Shown here: positions 33,546 to 42,079 of the stretch, piece by piece
How the letters are laid out: each line of letters begins with the position of its first letter
How positions within the stretch are numbered: position 1 is the first letter of the stretch
NCBI GenBank assembly: GCA_002320285.1
Contig: DCKE01000027.1
Location: 140,272 to 204,271 of the forward strand
Source of the DNA: Flavobacteriaceae bacterium UBA1682
GTDB lineage: Bacteria; Bacteroidota; Bacteroidia; Flavobacteriales; Flavobacteriaceae
Reading direction: 5' to 3'
Length of the DNA: 64,000 bases
Notes under the pieces: model-generated
The model's input: the letters and a program-made list of their open reading frames with translations, nothing else
What the model was told of the DNA's origin: nothing
Databases searched by the model: none
Program-made: the position numbers and the translations under genes

Positions 33546-34247
33546 ATGAATAAAAAAGTAAGGTTGATGGATCTCGGGCATCGCGATTATAAAGATACTT
33601 GGGCATATCAAGAAGAATTGTTTCAGGGTATAATAGATACTAAAATTTCAAACAGACGTGAGGAGCAAACGCGACCTACAGAGAATTATTTCTTGTTTGT
33701 AGAGCATCCCCATGTGTATACTTTGGGAAAAAGCGGTGATTTTGACAATTTGCTTCTAAATGAAAAACAATTGGAAGAAAAGGGCGCTACTTTTTATAAG
33801 ATCAATCGGGGTGGTGATATTACGTATCATGGACCGGGTCAAGTCGTAGGGTATCCGATTTTGGATTTGGAAAACTTTTTTAGCGACATCCATAAGTACC
33901 TGAGACTTTTAGAAGAATCCATGATATTGACGTTAAAGGACTACGGTATAGATTCAGGTAGAAGTGAAGGAGAAACAGGTGTTTGGTTGGGTGTTGGAAC
34001 TCCGTTTGCACGAAAAATATGTGCATTAGGTGTTCGGGCATCTCGATGGGTAACCATGCACGGATTTGCTCTTAATGTAAATTCGGATTTGGGATATTTT
34101 GACAACATTATTCCCTGTGGTATTCGAGGTAAAGGGGTGACTTCGTTAAACGTGGAATTAGGAGTAGATAAGGTCGATGAAGAAGAAGTAAAACGCAAGA
34201 TTGTTCACTACTTTTCGATTTTGTTTGAGGCGGAGATCGTTAAATAA
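33546..34247 (+). CDS. lipB: octanoyltransferase LipB
   Basis: LipB moves octanoyl groups from acyl carrier protein to lipoyl domains, the first step of protein lipoylation. The 233-residue protein has the expected active-site pair, K157 (FARKICALGVR) and C191 (IIPCGIRGKGVTSL). The upstream substrate loop reads YKINRGGDITYHGPGQVVGYP. It lies directly behind the PMP3 gene and ahead of a terminator shared with the convergent rnhB gene. LipA is not in this window. Confidence 0.96.
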   Translation: MNKKVRLMDLGHRDYKDTWAYQEELFQGIIDTKISNRREEQTRPTENYFLFVEHPHVYTLGKSGDFDNLLLNEKQLEEKGATFYKINRGGDITYHGPGQVVGYPILDLENFFSDIHKYLRLLEESMILTLKDYGIDSGRSEGETGVWLGVGTPFARKICALGVRASRWVTMHGFALNVNSDLGYFDNIIPCGIRGKGVTSLNVELGVDKVDEEEVKRKIVHYFSILFEAEIVK

Positions 34248-34308
34248 AATCGATTCCGAGCGAATGAAAAGAGTTGTTCGACTTACTACTACTATAAGTT
34301 ACAAAACA

Positions 34309-34348
34309 TAACGCAGTTTTCCTAGTAATGGAGCTGCGTTTTTTTTGT
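34309..34348. terminator. terminator between convergent lipB and rnhB
   Basis: The stem AACGCAG / CTGCGTT encloses a 17-base loop with further weak pairing and is followed by a run of T on the plus strand. It mainly serves lipB. Confidence 0.65.
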
Positions 34349-34362
34349 TTAAGAAATCCGGA

Positions 34363-34965
34363 TTATTTGATGTCTAGGCGTAGTTGTTCTGGAAGCAAGC
34401 GAAAACTAGTTCGATGATATTTGCAGGGACCAAAAGTCCGAATCGCATCGCGATGCTCCTTAGTGGGGTATCCCTTGTTTTTTTTCCAGTTGTACATCGG
34501 GAACTCTTCATGGATCTGATTCATATAATCGTCTCTGTAGGTTTTTGCTAAAACAGATGCGGCGGCGATGCTTAAATATTTCATATCTCCCTTAATGATG
34601 CATTGAAAAGGAATTTCATTAATCGGGTAAAAACGATTGCCGTCTATTATAATGAACTCAGGTATGGGGTGCAGTTGGCTTACCGAAAGTTGCATGGCTT
34701 TTATCGATGCATTTAAGATATTGATTTCATCGATAACGGCTTCGTTGAGGTGGTTGACACTAAAACACAAAGCTTCCCTTTCTACGATTTCCCGCAGAGA
34801 ATAACGAAGTTTTTCGGTGATTTTCTTGGAGTCGTTGAGTTGTTCGTGCTGAAAATCAAATGGTAAAATTACGGCTGCGGCAGTGACAGGTCCAGCAATG
34901 CATCCCCTGCCGGCTTCATCCGTTCCAGCTTCAAGTAACTTTCCCGAAAAGTTTGGTAGTAACAT
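34363..34965 (-). CDS. rnhB: ribonuclease HII
   Basis: RNase HII removes RNA from RNA-DNA hybrids, including single ribonucleotides. The chosen protein has 200 residues, the standard length. The first catalytic motif is TDEAGRGCIAGPV (D16, E17), followed by LNDSKKITEKLR and the FIIDGNRFYP strand. The frame is open to 35034, but those 23 extra residues (MPIYLNVLLFLPP...) are not part of the family and would overlap the start of the neighbouring subtilase gene. I start at 34965. The two genes are then divergent with a 68-base gap. Confidence 0.95.
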   Translation of the reverse strand: MLLPNFSGKLLEAGTDEAGRGCIAGPVTAAAVILPFDFQHEQLNDSKKITEKLRYSLREIVEREALCFSVNHLNEAVIDEINILNASIKAMQLSVSQLHPIPEFIIIDGNRFYPINEIPFQCIIKGDMKYLSIAAASVLAKTYRDDYMNQIHEEFPMYNWKKNKGYPTKEHRDAIRTFGPCKYHRTSFRLLPEQLRLDIK

Positions 34966-35033
34966 TTTGAATCTAATTTTGACTTGAGTACATTTAGGGG
35001 GTAAAAATAACAAAACATTTAAATATATAGGCA

Positions 35034-36920
35034 ATGAAGTATCTGTCGTTTAAAAATATAGTATTCCTCGGTTTATTATTTGTCTGGACTAACAGTGTTT
35101 TGGGACAAAATAGTTTGTTGCGTAAACGTATAGTTGAGCGGTATAATACGGAGCGTATACAAACCTTAATTCAAACTTATAAAAGAAGTCCGCTGACTGA
35201 TTCCTTGCAAGGGAAGGCGGTAGGGGATGGGAATCGACAACGGATAGAAATAGACGCTTTAGGGAATCATTTGTATTATAAAACGATGAACCAAATTTCA
35301 GCGAGAACCGCAAGGGTTAATGAACTCAATTCAGGAGGGGTAACAGGGTTAGACTTGAACGGGGAGGGTATGATTGTCGGTGTGTGGGATGCGGGAATTC
35401 CCAAATACGATCACGTCGATTTAATAGGGAAGATTACGATTAAAGACGATAGTAATTATACTAATATAACCAAGCACGCCACACATGTTAGTGGAACTTT
35501 GGTTGCAGAGGGTACGATTCACCCTCAAGGACGTGGATTGGTGCCTAAGGCACAGTTATGGGTTAGTAATTGGACGGATGATTTAGAGGAAATGATCAAT
35601 TTAGGCCGTCAAGGATTGTTGGTGTCCAATCATTCTTACGGTTTGGATCCTGAAAAATTACCAGAATATTATTTTGGAGCTTATACCAAGACTACTCAGG
35701 CAGTCGATGCAATGACTTATAATATGAAATATTATCAACCGGTTGTCGCTGCGGGTAACGATAGAAAAAAATATTTGGAATATAACCCTATAAAAGAAGG
35801 ACGTGATTTGTTAACGGCGATGGCGGTTTCGAAAAATGCTGTTGTAGTTGCAGCTGTTGCACCGGTGATTAATTATCAACGGGCGGCAGATGTTTTGATG
35901 ACCAATTTTAGTAACTGGGGGCCAACCGATGATTTTAGAATTAAACCAGATATTTCTGCTCAGGGGGTAAATGTGCTTTCTACAGTGGATTCGAGTACTA
36001 CTGACTATGACGTATTAAGTGGGACTTCGATGGCCACTCCTGCGGTTTCAGCAGTTTTTACCTTATGGCAGCAGTATTACGGCAGATTAAATAACTATGC
36101 GAAAGCTTTGACTTCTGCTAGTATTCGCGGTATCATGGCTCATACGGCGGACGAAGCAGGGACTTTACCTGGGCCTGATTATCAGTTTGGATGGGGATTG
36201 ATCAATGCTAGAGCAGGTACCGATTTTTTAAAATCAGCTAAGGATGCTCAATTTGATTTTTTTGAAGAAACGGTTTTAGGGCAAGGTGAAGAAAACAGTT
36301 ACCAGGTAAGACTTAATACGGTTAAAGAAAAATTGGTGATTACCTTATCGTGGACCGACAAAGAGGGTAGGGAGAAGTTGGGCAAAATCGACGATTCTAC
36401 ACCGGATTTGGTTAACGATCTAAATGTTGTCGTACAAAAGGACGGGGTGTCGTATTATCCATGGCGTTTCAAAAAGGACAAGAATAATCCCGTTGCAGAG
36501 CGCGGAATTAATGATGTAGATAATATTGAAAAGATTGAAATTCTAAATGCTGAGCCAGGTGAATATACCATTAAGGTATCGCATTCAAAAACATTATTTT
36601 TGGGAGAGCAAGATTACTCGATTTTGATATCTGGTATGGATACTGTTGTGCAGGATGTTGCAAAATTTAGTAAAGGAGCCCGTGTGTGGCCTAATCCTGC
36701 TTCGGATTATCTGAGTGTAAGTTTGGGCGAGCGTGATATGAATGGGGGACAAGTGAATATATTTGATTCTAATGGTAAGAGGGTACTTTATGTTGATGTT
36801 TTGGATGCAAAACGCAATCAGGTTAGCAAAATTGATATATCTATGTTGAAATCCGGTGTGTATTTTGTGGTTTTTAAACAGGCTGGTGTGGAAGAGGTTT
36901 TTACAGTAGTTAAATTATAA
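35034..36920 (+). CDS. subtilisin-like serine protease (S8) secreted by T9SS
   Basis: The 628-residue secreted protease has a signal peptide (residues 1-25, ending VLGQ). Its S8 catalytic domain spans roughly residues 105-390, with the triad visible as D119 (VWDAGIPKYDH), H148 (KHATHVSGT) and S332 (SGTSMATPA). A beta-sandwich domain follows, then a T9SS type A sorting domain in the last 75 residues (VWPNPASDYLSV to EVFTVVKL) that directs export across the outer membrane. It likely digests external protein. A remnant of a second T9SS protein with nearly the same C-terminus lies about 1.8 kb downstream. Confidence 0.93.
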   Translation: MKYLSFKNIVFLGLLFVWTNSVLGQNSLLRKRIVERYNTERIQTLIQTYKRSPLTDSLQGKAVGDGNRQRIEIDALGNHLYYKTMNQISARTARVNELNSGGVTGLDLNGEGMIVGVWDAGIPKYDHVDLIGKITIKDDSNYTNITKHATHVSGTLVAEGTIHPQGRGLVPKAQLWVSNWTDDLEEMINLGRQGLLVSNHSYGLDPEKLPEYYFGAYTKTTQAVDAMTYNMKYYQPVVAAGNDRKKYLEYNPIKEGRDLLTAMAVSKNAVVVAAVAPVINYQRAADVLMTNFSNWGPTDDFRIKPDISAQGVNVLSTVDSSTTDYDVLSGTSMATPAVSAVFTLWQQYYGRLNNYAKALTSASIRGIMAHTADEAGTLPGPDYQFGWGLINARAGTDFLKSAKDAQFDFFEETVLGQGEENSYQVRLNTVKEKLVITLSWTDKEGREKLGKIDDSTPDLVNDLNVVVQKDGVSYYPWRFKKDKNNPVAERGINDVDNIEKIEILNAEPGEYTIKVSHSKTLFLGEQDYSILISGMDTVVQDVAKFSKGARVWPNPASDYLSVSLGERDMNGGQVNIFDSNGKRVLYVDVLDAKRNQVSKIDISMLKSGVYFVVFKQAGVEEVFTVVKL

Positions 36921-36993
36921 AATAAAAAAGAACAGACGGGATTAATACGTCGATGGTCGATATTTAATGATATAGGTTTGTAATGGATTATTA

Positions 36994-37029
36994 TAAAGCG
37001 ACTTGCACTGATGCATAGTCGCTTTTTTT
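36994..37029 (+). terminator. intrinsic terminator after the subtilase gene
   Basis: The perfect 9-base stem AAAGCGACT / AGTCGCTTT with a 13-base loop is followed by TTTT, about 75 bases after the subtilase stop codon. Confidence 0.78.
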
Positions 37030-37428
37030 AGCTGTAGGATGTATGTTGTAGCGCAAATTTTACTCGGAGTGTTTTTTTATAAAAATAAGAATTTTGTTTA
37101 ATGCATTTAATGGTTTTATATGTAAAGCACTTTTAGTTGATGCTAATTTAAATGATGCCAAAGTTTTTTAGCTTATGTTGAAGCGGTCTAGAGAACCTAA
37201 TGACACACTCGTATGTGTTAAAAGTTTAACTGAAGAATTATTCTTTAGCCACTGCAAATCAGTTGTGAGGAGAGGTCTTTTTAAAATAGGATTTTTCGAG
37301 ATGATGATGTCATTTTGGCGTAGCCGTTACTACAAGCAGAAATTTTAAATAATCCGATTCACTACAATCGGATTCAAATAATAATGACTGAGAGTTTTTA
37401 AGAATATAATAAGACAGGTATTTATAGC

Positions 37429-37470
37429 AGTCCTCATGAAGCAGTTTGCTGCTTTTGGAGGACTTTTTTA
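37429..37470 (+). terminator. orphan intrinsic terminator
   Basis: The stem AGTCCTC / GAGGACT encloses a second stem AGCAG / CTGCT and is followed by TTTTTT. No gene precedes it on this strand within 500 bases, and the subtilase already has its own terminator. Confidence 0.7.
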
Positions 37471-37656
37471 TATAATAAGTTGTTCAACGGTGAGCTCGTT
37501 GAATGTTAAAAAGGATTTGGTGTTTTAAGTGTGTCAAGATAAAATTTGTGATAAATTGATTAAGATGTTGTTATAGTGGATTTTTTATTATATACTTGTT
37601 TGTATTTTTTGATTAATGATGTATATTATTTGTTAATAAAGTTTAATTTTATTTTT

Positions 37657-38241
37657 ATGAGAAAAATTATTTTAGTATTTGTGTTACCTTTCTTTTTTGC
37701 TTGTAGTACGGATGACATTGTTATTGATGACATCAAAACAGTTAACGAAAGTAAAAGTATAATAAAGGAAGAAGTTGTAGATGGAGATTGTTTTCAATGT
37801 CCAGATATAAAGGACTTTTATACGCATTTTGAATATTACAAGCAGGTGCATGAAGGGTCGTTTATAATTAAAAATTTCCATTTGCAGAGTTATCCTTATA
37901 CATCTCTGGAGTCCTCTCATATGAGTTTTACATTTAAATACAATCCTGTTACTAATGACGTCACGATTAGTAATGTTCTGGCGTCTGTACAACATAGCTC
38001 TGCGAATAGTTTTGTATTTACAGGTAAGGAACGAGTAGTAATTACAAATAAAATTGTTTTATATGATAAAGAAGCTAAAAGATTTCATGTAGGTGTTTAC
38101 TTTGATACAGTGAGAACTGTATATGATAAGGGTAAAGGGGATTACTATGATGCACCTATTGTTTATAAAGGCGCAGGTTATTTTAATCTTAATTTAAGAT
38201 TGGAAGATTTTTTAGATCTGCAAACTTTTGAAAAGAGATAA
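37657..38241 (+). CDS. unidentified lipoprotein
   Basis: The 194-residue lipoprotein has a signal peptide and lipobox (VLPFFFACSTDD). I do not recognise a domain. After a short acidic linker there are two close cysteines (GDCFQCPD), then alternating aromatic and polar stretches that suggest a beta-sandwich or lipocalin-like fold. The frame is open from 37576, but the extra N-terminal residues are unlike a signal peptide. The base composition is more A+T-rich than in the neighbouring housekeeping genes. It stands alone between two terminators. Confidence 0.6.
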   Translation: MRKIILVFVLPFFFACSTDDIVIDDIKTVNESKSIIKEEVVDGDCFQCPDIKDFYTHFEYYKQVHEGSFIIKNFHLQSYPYTSLESSHMSFTFKYNPVTNDVTISNVLASVQHSSANSFVFTGKERVVITNKIVLYDKEAKRFHVGVYFDTVRTVYDKGKGDYYDAPIVYKGAGYFNLNLRLEDFLDLQTFEKR

Positions 38242-38768
38242 TTGACAAAAAAGCATTGGTACTTATCATTATTACAAGATTTTTAAATTTTGATAAATTT
38301 TGGAATGAATTGATCTTATATATTTATGGTATAATAAATGTTCTTTTAAAAAGAGTTTTTCGAATTTTCGGAAAACTCTTTTTTGTTGTTATTAATTCGA
38401 TCGGGAATAAGTTGTAAACTAATGGTGTTCGCTAGAATTAGAATGTCTCAAAAAAGTCTGTAGATTCTATATTTAGGATGTAAATCGCTTTGTTTTATTG
38501 TGTTTATATCACGGATAGATTATTGTGCGAGATTTTTTATACTAGCAGTAGTAAAGTATGTAAATAGTGTTATTTCTGATTAAAAGAGTATTTAGTTTGA
38601 TATTCGTATTTAAGTTTTGAATAAAATATTAATTTTTGCTTTTCTGAAAGGTTCGGTTGTTAATATTTAGTGTTTTTTAAGGTAATTTTTGTTTATAGTG
38701 TATTTGAATTATATGGGAGTTAAGTGATTAAGAGGATTACTTAAAGTAGAAATTATTCTATAATGCGT
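38242..38768. other. A+T-rich gene-free region before the T9SS remnant
   Basis: A terminator for the lipoprotein lies at 38349-38384. The remaining 380 or so bases are A+T-rich with stops in all frames. Because a decayed T9SS C-terminus follows immediately, this stretch may be the eroded body of that former gene, but I cannot recognise protein sequence in it. Confidence 0.4.
38349..38384 (+). terminator. intrinsic terminator after the unidentified lipoprotein
   Basis: The inverted repeat AAAGAGTTTT / AAAACTCTTT has an inner CGAA/TTCG pairing and is followed by a T run. Confidence 0.78.
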
Positions 38769-38861
38769 AAAATTGATATATCTATGTTAAATATGGAAGT
38801 CTAATTCATAATATTTAAAAAAGGTGGAATTAAAGAAGTTTTTAATGTGATTAAGTTATAA
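38769..38861 (+). pseudogene. remnant of a T9SS sorting domain, with in-frame stop
   Basis: Translation from 38769 gives KIDISMLNMEV, a stop codon, then FIIFKKGGIKEVFNVIKL and a terminal TAA. It aligns without gaps to the last 30 residues of the subtilase (KIDISMLKSGVYFVVFKQ and onward to EVFTVVKL). The in-frame TAA sits where the subtilase has a tyrosine codon TAT. There is no matching upstream open frame. It is therefore the eroded 3' end of a second T9SS cargo gene, or a fragment duplicated from the subtilase. Confidence 0.85.
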
Positions 38862-38953
38862 AAAATCGAATTTTTATACACTAAGCATAGTGTAAATGAT
38901 TGATTATTGACGGAATTTGAATGTTAAAAATATATTATCTAACAAAATTTTAG

Positions 38954-38961
38954 TAAGTTTG
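38954..38961 (+). promoter_or_regulatory. -7 box (TAAGTTTG) upstream of susC-like gene
   Basis: TAAGTTTG matches TAnnTTTG and ends 25 bases before the susC-like start codon. No -33 element at the standard distance was found. Confidence 0.45.
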
Positions 38962-38986
38962 TTAGACTAACTAATTCAATTCAATA

Positions 38987-41900
38987 ATGAAATCGAAGTT
39001 TAAATGGATTTTAACGCTACTAGTATTGGCGTTTTCTGTGCAATTGTCGATTGCGCAGGAAAAAACTCTTTCGGGAGTTGTTTCTGAGTCTGGGTTTCCT
39101 TTACCCGGGGTTTCAATAGTGATCAAAGGTACCCAGATTGGTACTCAGACGGATCTTGATGGAAAATATTCTATTAAGACAAAGACTGGGGATGTTTTGG
39201 TGTTTTCTTTTATTGGTCTTAAAAATTTAAGCCAGACTGTTGGAGCATCTAACATACTTAATGTAAATATGGTATCTGATGATGCTATGTTAGATGAAGT
39301 GGTCGTATTAGCTTACGGACAAGTGAAAAAGAAAAATGAGGTTACTGGTAACGTGGTTTCCATCAAAGGAGATGTAGTTTCTAAAGTTCCTTTGGTTTCT
39401 GCAGATCAAGCACTTCAAGGGCGAGTAGCGGGTTTACAAATGTCTACTACTTCAGGAGCACCTGGGGCACAGCAAAACATACGTATTCGTGGACGTAACT
39501 CATTCTCTGCAGGTACTGAACCGTTAATCGTTATTGATGGAGTTCCAATGATGACTGCGGCTAAAATTGGTGACAATATTAGTGATGCATCTGGAAATCA
39601 GTCGGGTAGAAAAGAGATTACTTCTCTTTCGCCTTTAGCGGCTATTAATAGTGCGGATATTGAGTCGATGACTGTATTAAAAGATGCAGGATCAACAGCA
39701 GTTTACGGTGCTAGAGGAGCAAACGGGGTAATTTTAATTACTACAAAAAGAGGTAAGAGTGGTGCTACTAAATTTGCATTCAATACAACTTTAGGATTCC
39801 AGAACAATGCTGTCAAAGGGCCGCAGATGTTAAGTGGAGCTCAAAGAAAAGAACTGTATCTTGAAGCAGTGTACAATACTTATGGGAAAACTCCAGGTAA
39901 AGAATTTGGTAGAGACGGGGCTTATGCTTACGCTGTAGCAAATGGAGTACCAGGTTCAGCACAGTTAACTAAGTGGATGAACGATGGAGAAGTTTCGACC
40001 AATTGGGGAGAACTTGTGAGACAAAAAGATGCGCCCATTTCTAGTGTCAATGTATCGGCGTCTGGAGGTGATGAAAAATCAAATTTTTATGCTTCCTTAG
40101 GGCATGATAAATCAGAGGGTACTGTTATTGGTGCAGATTTTAGAAGAATCTCTGCTTCCTTAACGATGATGAAACAATTGTCAGATAGAGTGGAATTCAA
40201 TACGAGTATTAACGTTTCCAACACTAAACAAAATGCTTTGTTGGAAAATGGGGCTTATTTCTCAAATCCAAACTTGACTAAATTATTCATGAGTCCTTGG
40301 ACACCTGCTTATAATAAGGATGGATCTTATAATCTGCCAGGTTCTGGTTTAGCAAACGTATTATATGTTAAGGAGCATAACTACGATATTAATGACTATA
40401 CAAGAGCTTTAAACACAAATAGTTTATCTTATAAAATCACAGATAACTTAAAATTCACTACTAATTTATCTTTGGATTACGGTTTAACGGATTATCTTGG
40501 TTATCAAAATCCAATTCATGGGGATGGAACTAGTGTAGGAGGAAGTTCTTCTAACTATATCACTAGATCGTTTTCCTATTTAACACAAAATAGTTTAGAC
40601 TATCGTTTTTATATCGCTGACGATCATAGATTTGATGTGAAATTGGTGTATGAATACCAAAAATATAAAAATAAATTGTTACAAGGTTATGGAGAGGTAA
40701 TGGCTGAAGGTTTTACCCATTTGGGAACAGCAGCTACCAATTATAATGCTTATGGAAAAGATTATGATGCTTCTAACCATGGATATGTTGGGGTTTTGAA
40801 CTATAGTTATTTAAATAGATATTTAATCGATTTAACAGCTAGAAGAGAAGGGAATTCTCGTTTTGACAAAAACAATCGTTGGGGTAATTTCTGGTCTGTA
40901 GGTGCAGCATGGAATGCTCATGAAGAGGAATTCTTAAAAGGAACAGCTGTTAATACTTTAAGATTTAGAGGATCTTACGGAACGAATGGTAATGCTGATT
41001 TTGATGTAAATCAATATCAATTATTAGCAAAAGTGGTATCTTACAATGGTGAAGGTGGTTTTGCTCCATCACAATTAGGAGGTCCTCTAACTTGGGAAAA
41101 ACAAAAGAAAATGGACGTAGGAGTTCAATTCGGTGTTTTCGATAATAGAATTACTGGTTCATTTGCTTATTTCAAAACAGAGTCTTCAGACATGTTGATG
41201 CAAAGACAGCTTTCAAGAATGAGTGGATATGAAACTCAGTTTCAGAACGTAGGTGCTGTTGAAAACAAAGGTTTAGAATTTGAATTGAACATAGATGTTA
41301 TCCGTTCACAAGATTTTAACTGGTCTATCGGTGGTAACTTAGGAACTGTAAAAAGTAAAATGACAGAAATGCCATTTGAAGATGGAGAATCTGTAGCGTT
41401 AAAGAATTCTTATAAAAGAGATGCTGTTGGAGAGCCTATTTATGCTTGGCATATGCCAACTTATGCTGGTGTAAACCCAACTAACGGTATGGCACAATGG
41501 TTTAAAGCGGACGGAACGAAAACTTCTAGTTATGGAGAAGCTGAAGCTGTATATCAAGGAGGAAGTCCATTACCGACGTATTCTGGGGGTGTTTTTACAC
41601 ATCTAGATTATAAAGGATTCTTTGTAGATGCATTGTTCTCTTTTGCTGGAGGACATAAAGTTTATGAAGATTGGGCTGCACAAACTCATAATGTAAGTAC
41701 AACGGCTTTAGTAACTTATAATGGAGTGGAGAGCTTGATGGACAGATGGCAAAATCCTGGTGATATCACTAATGTACCAAGAGTTGATATCAATGCTAGT
41801 AATAGAGAGTCTACTTCACCGTCTTCGAGATTTTTGTATGATGGAGATTATATTCGTCTAAGAAATGTAGCCTTTGGTTACAACTTTAATTCTGAAGCTT

Positions 41901-42073
41901 TGAGATTTATCAAATTAGATGGAATTACTTTGTCTGTCGTAGGAACAAACTTGGCTACTTGGGTTAAAGATAGTAGGTTGAAATATGACCCAGAAGTTGA
42001 TGCTAGTGGATTTACAAGCTTGACGGCACCTCCATTGAAATCGGTAGTATTTTCAATTAATGTTAAATTCTAA
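38987..42073 (+). CDS. SusC/RagA family TonB-linked outer-membrane transporter
   Basis: The 1028-residue protein has a signal peptide (ending SIAQ), a carboxypeptidase-regulatory-like domain (about residues 25-105, with TLSGVVSESGFPLPGVSIVIKG), and a plug with the SusC-type stretch LQGRVAGLQMSTTSGAPG. The TonB-linked signature region IRIRGRNSFSAGTEPLIVIDG and a large barrel follow. SusC-type proteins form the transport channel with a SusD lid and import glycans or peptides. The SusD partner starts 6 bases downstream. No glycoside hydrolase is nearby, so a peptide substrate, as for RagAB, is as likely as a glycan. Confidence 0.95.
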   Translation: MKSKFKWILTLLVLAFSVQLSIAQEKTLSGVVSESGFPLPGVSIVIKGTQIGTQTDLDGKYSIKTKTGDVLVFSFIGLKNLSQTVGASNILNVNMVSDDAMLDEVVVLAYGQVKKKNEVTGNVVSIKGDVVSKVPLVSADQALQGRVAGLQMSTTSGAPGAQQNIRIRGRNSFSAGTEPLIVIDGVPMMTAAKIGDNISDASGNQSGRKEITSLSPLAAINSADIESMTVLKDAGSTAVYGARGANGVILITTKRGKSGATKFAFNTTLGFQNNAVKGPQMLSGAQRKELYLEAVYNTYGKTPGKEFGRDGAYAYAVANGVPGSAQLTKWMNDGEVSTNWGELVRQKDAPISSVNVSASGGDEKSNFYASLGHDKSEGTVIGADFRRISASLTMMKQLSDRVEFNTSINVSNTKQNALLENGAYFSNPNLTKLFMSPWTPAYNKDGSYNLPGSGLANVLYVKEHNYDINDYTRALNTNSLSYKITDNLKFTTNLSLDYGLTDYLGYQNPIHGDGTSVGGSSSNYITRSFSYLTQNSLDYRFYIADDHRFDVKLVYEYQKYKNKLLQGYGEVMAEGFTHLGTAATNYNAYGKDYDASNHGYVGVLNYSYLNRYLIDLTARREGNSRFDKNNRWGNFWSVGAAWNAHEEEFLKGTAVNTLRFRGSYGTNGNADFDVNQYQLLAKVVSYNGEGGFAPSQLGGPLTWEKQKKMDVGVQFGVFDNRITGSFAYFKTESSDMLMQRQLSRMSGYETQFQNVGAVENKGLEFELNIDVIRSQDFNWSIGGNLGTVKSKMTEMPFEDGESVALKNSYKRDAVGEPIYAWHMPTYAGVNPTNGMAQWFKADGTKTSSYGEAEAVYQGGSPLPTYSGGVFTHLDYKGFFVDALFSFAGGHKVYEDWAAQTHNVSTTALVTYNGVESLMDRWQNPGDITNVPRVDINASNRESTSPSSRFLYDGDYIRLRNVAFGYNFNSEALRFIKLDGITLSVVGTNLATWVKDSRLKYDPEVDASGFTSLTAPPLKSVVFSINVKF

Positions 42074-42079
42074 GAAATC

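Larger units (their letters stand above)
36921..37656. other. gene-free region downstream of the subtilase
   Basis: About 735 bases with no supportable coding sequence. It contains the subtilase terminator (36994-37029), an inverted repeat AATCCGATT / AATCGGATT (37351-37374) without a T run, and an orphan terminator (37429-37470). Frames are broken by many stops. A decayed gene or an untranslated RNA between the two terminators is possible. Confidence 0.5.

Noticed and set aside
37300..37380. Transposase fragment or IS end in the gene-free region after the subtilase
   Set aside because: A short inverted repeat and a 15-codon stretch are present, but there are no terminal repeats, target duplication or recognisable transposase motifs.
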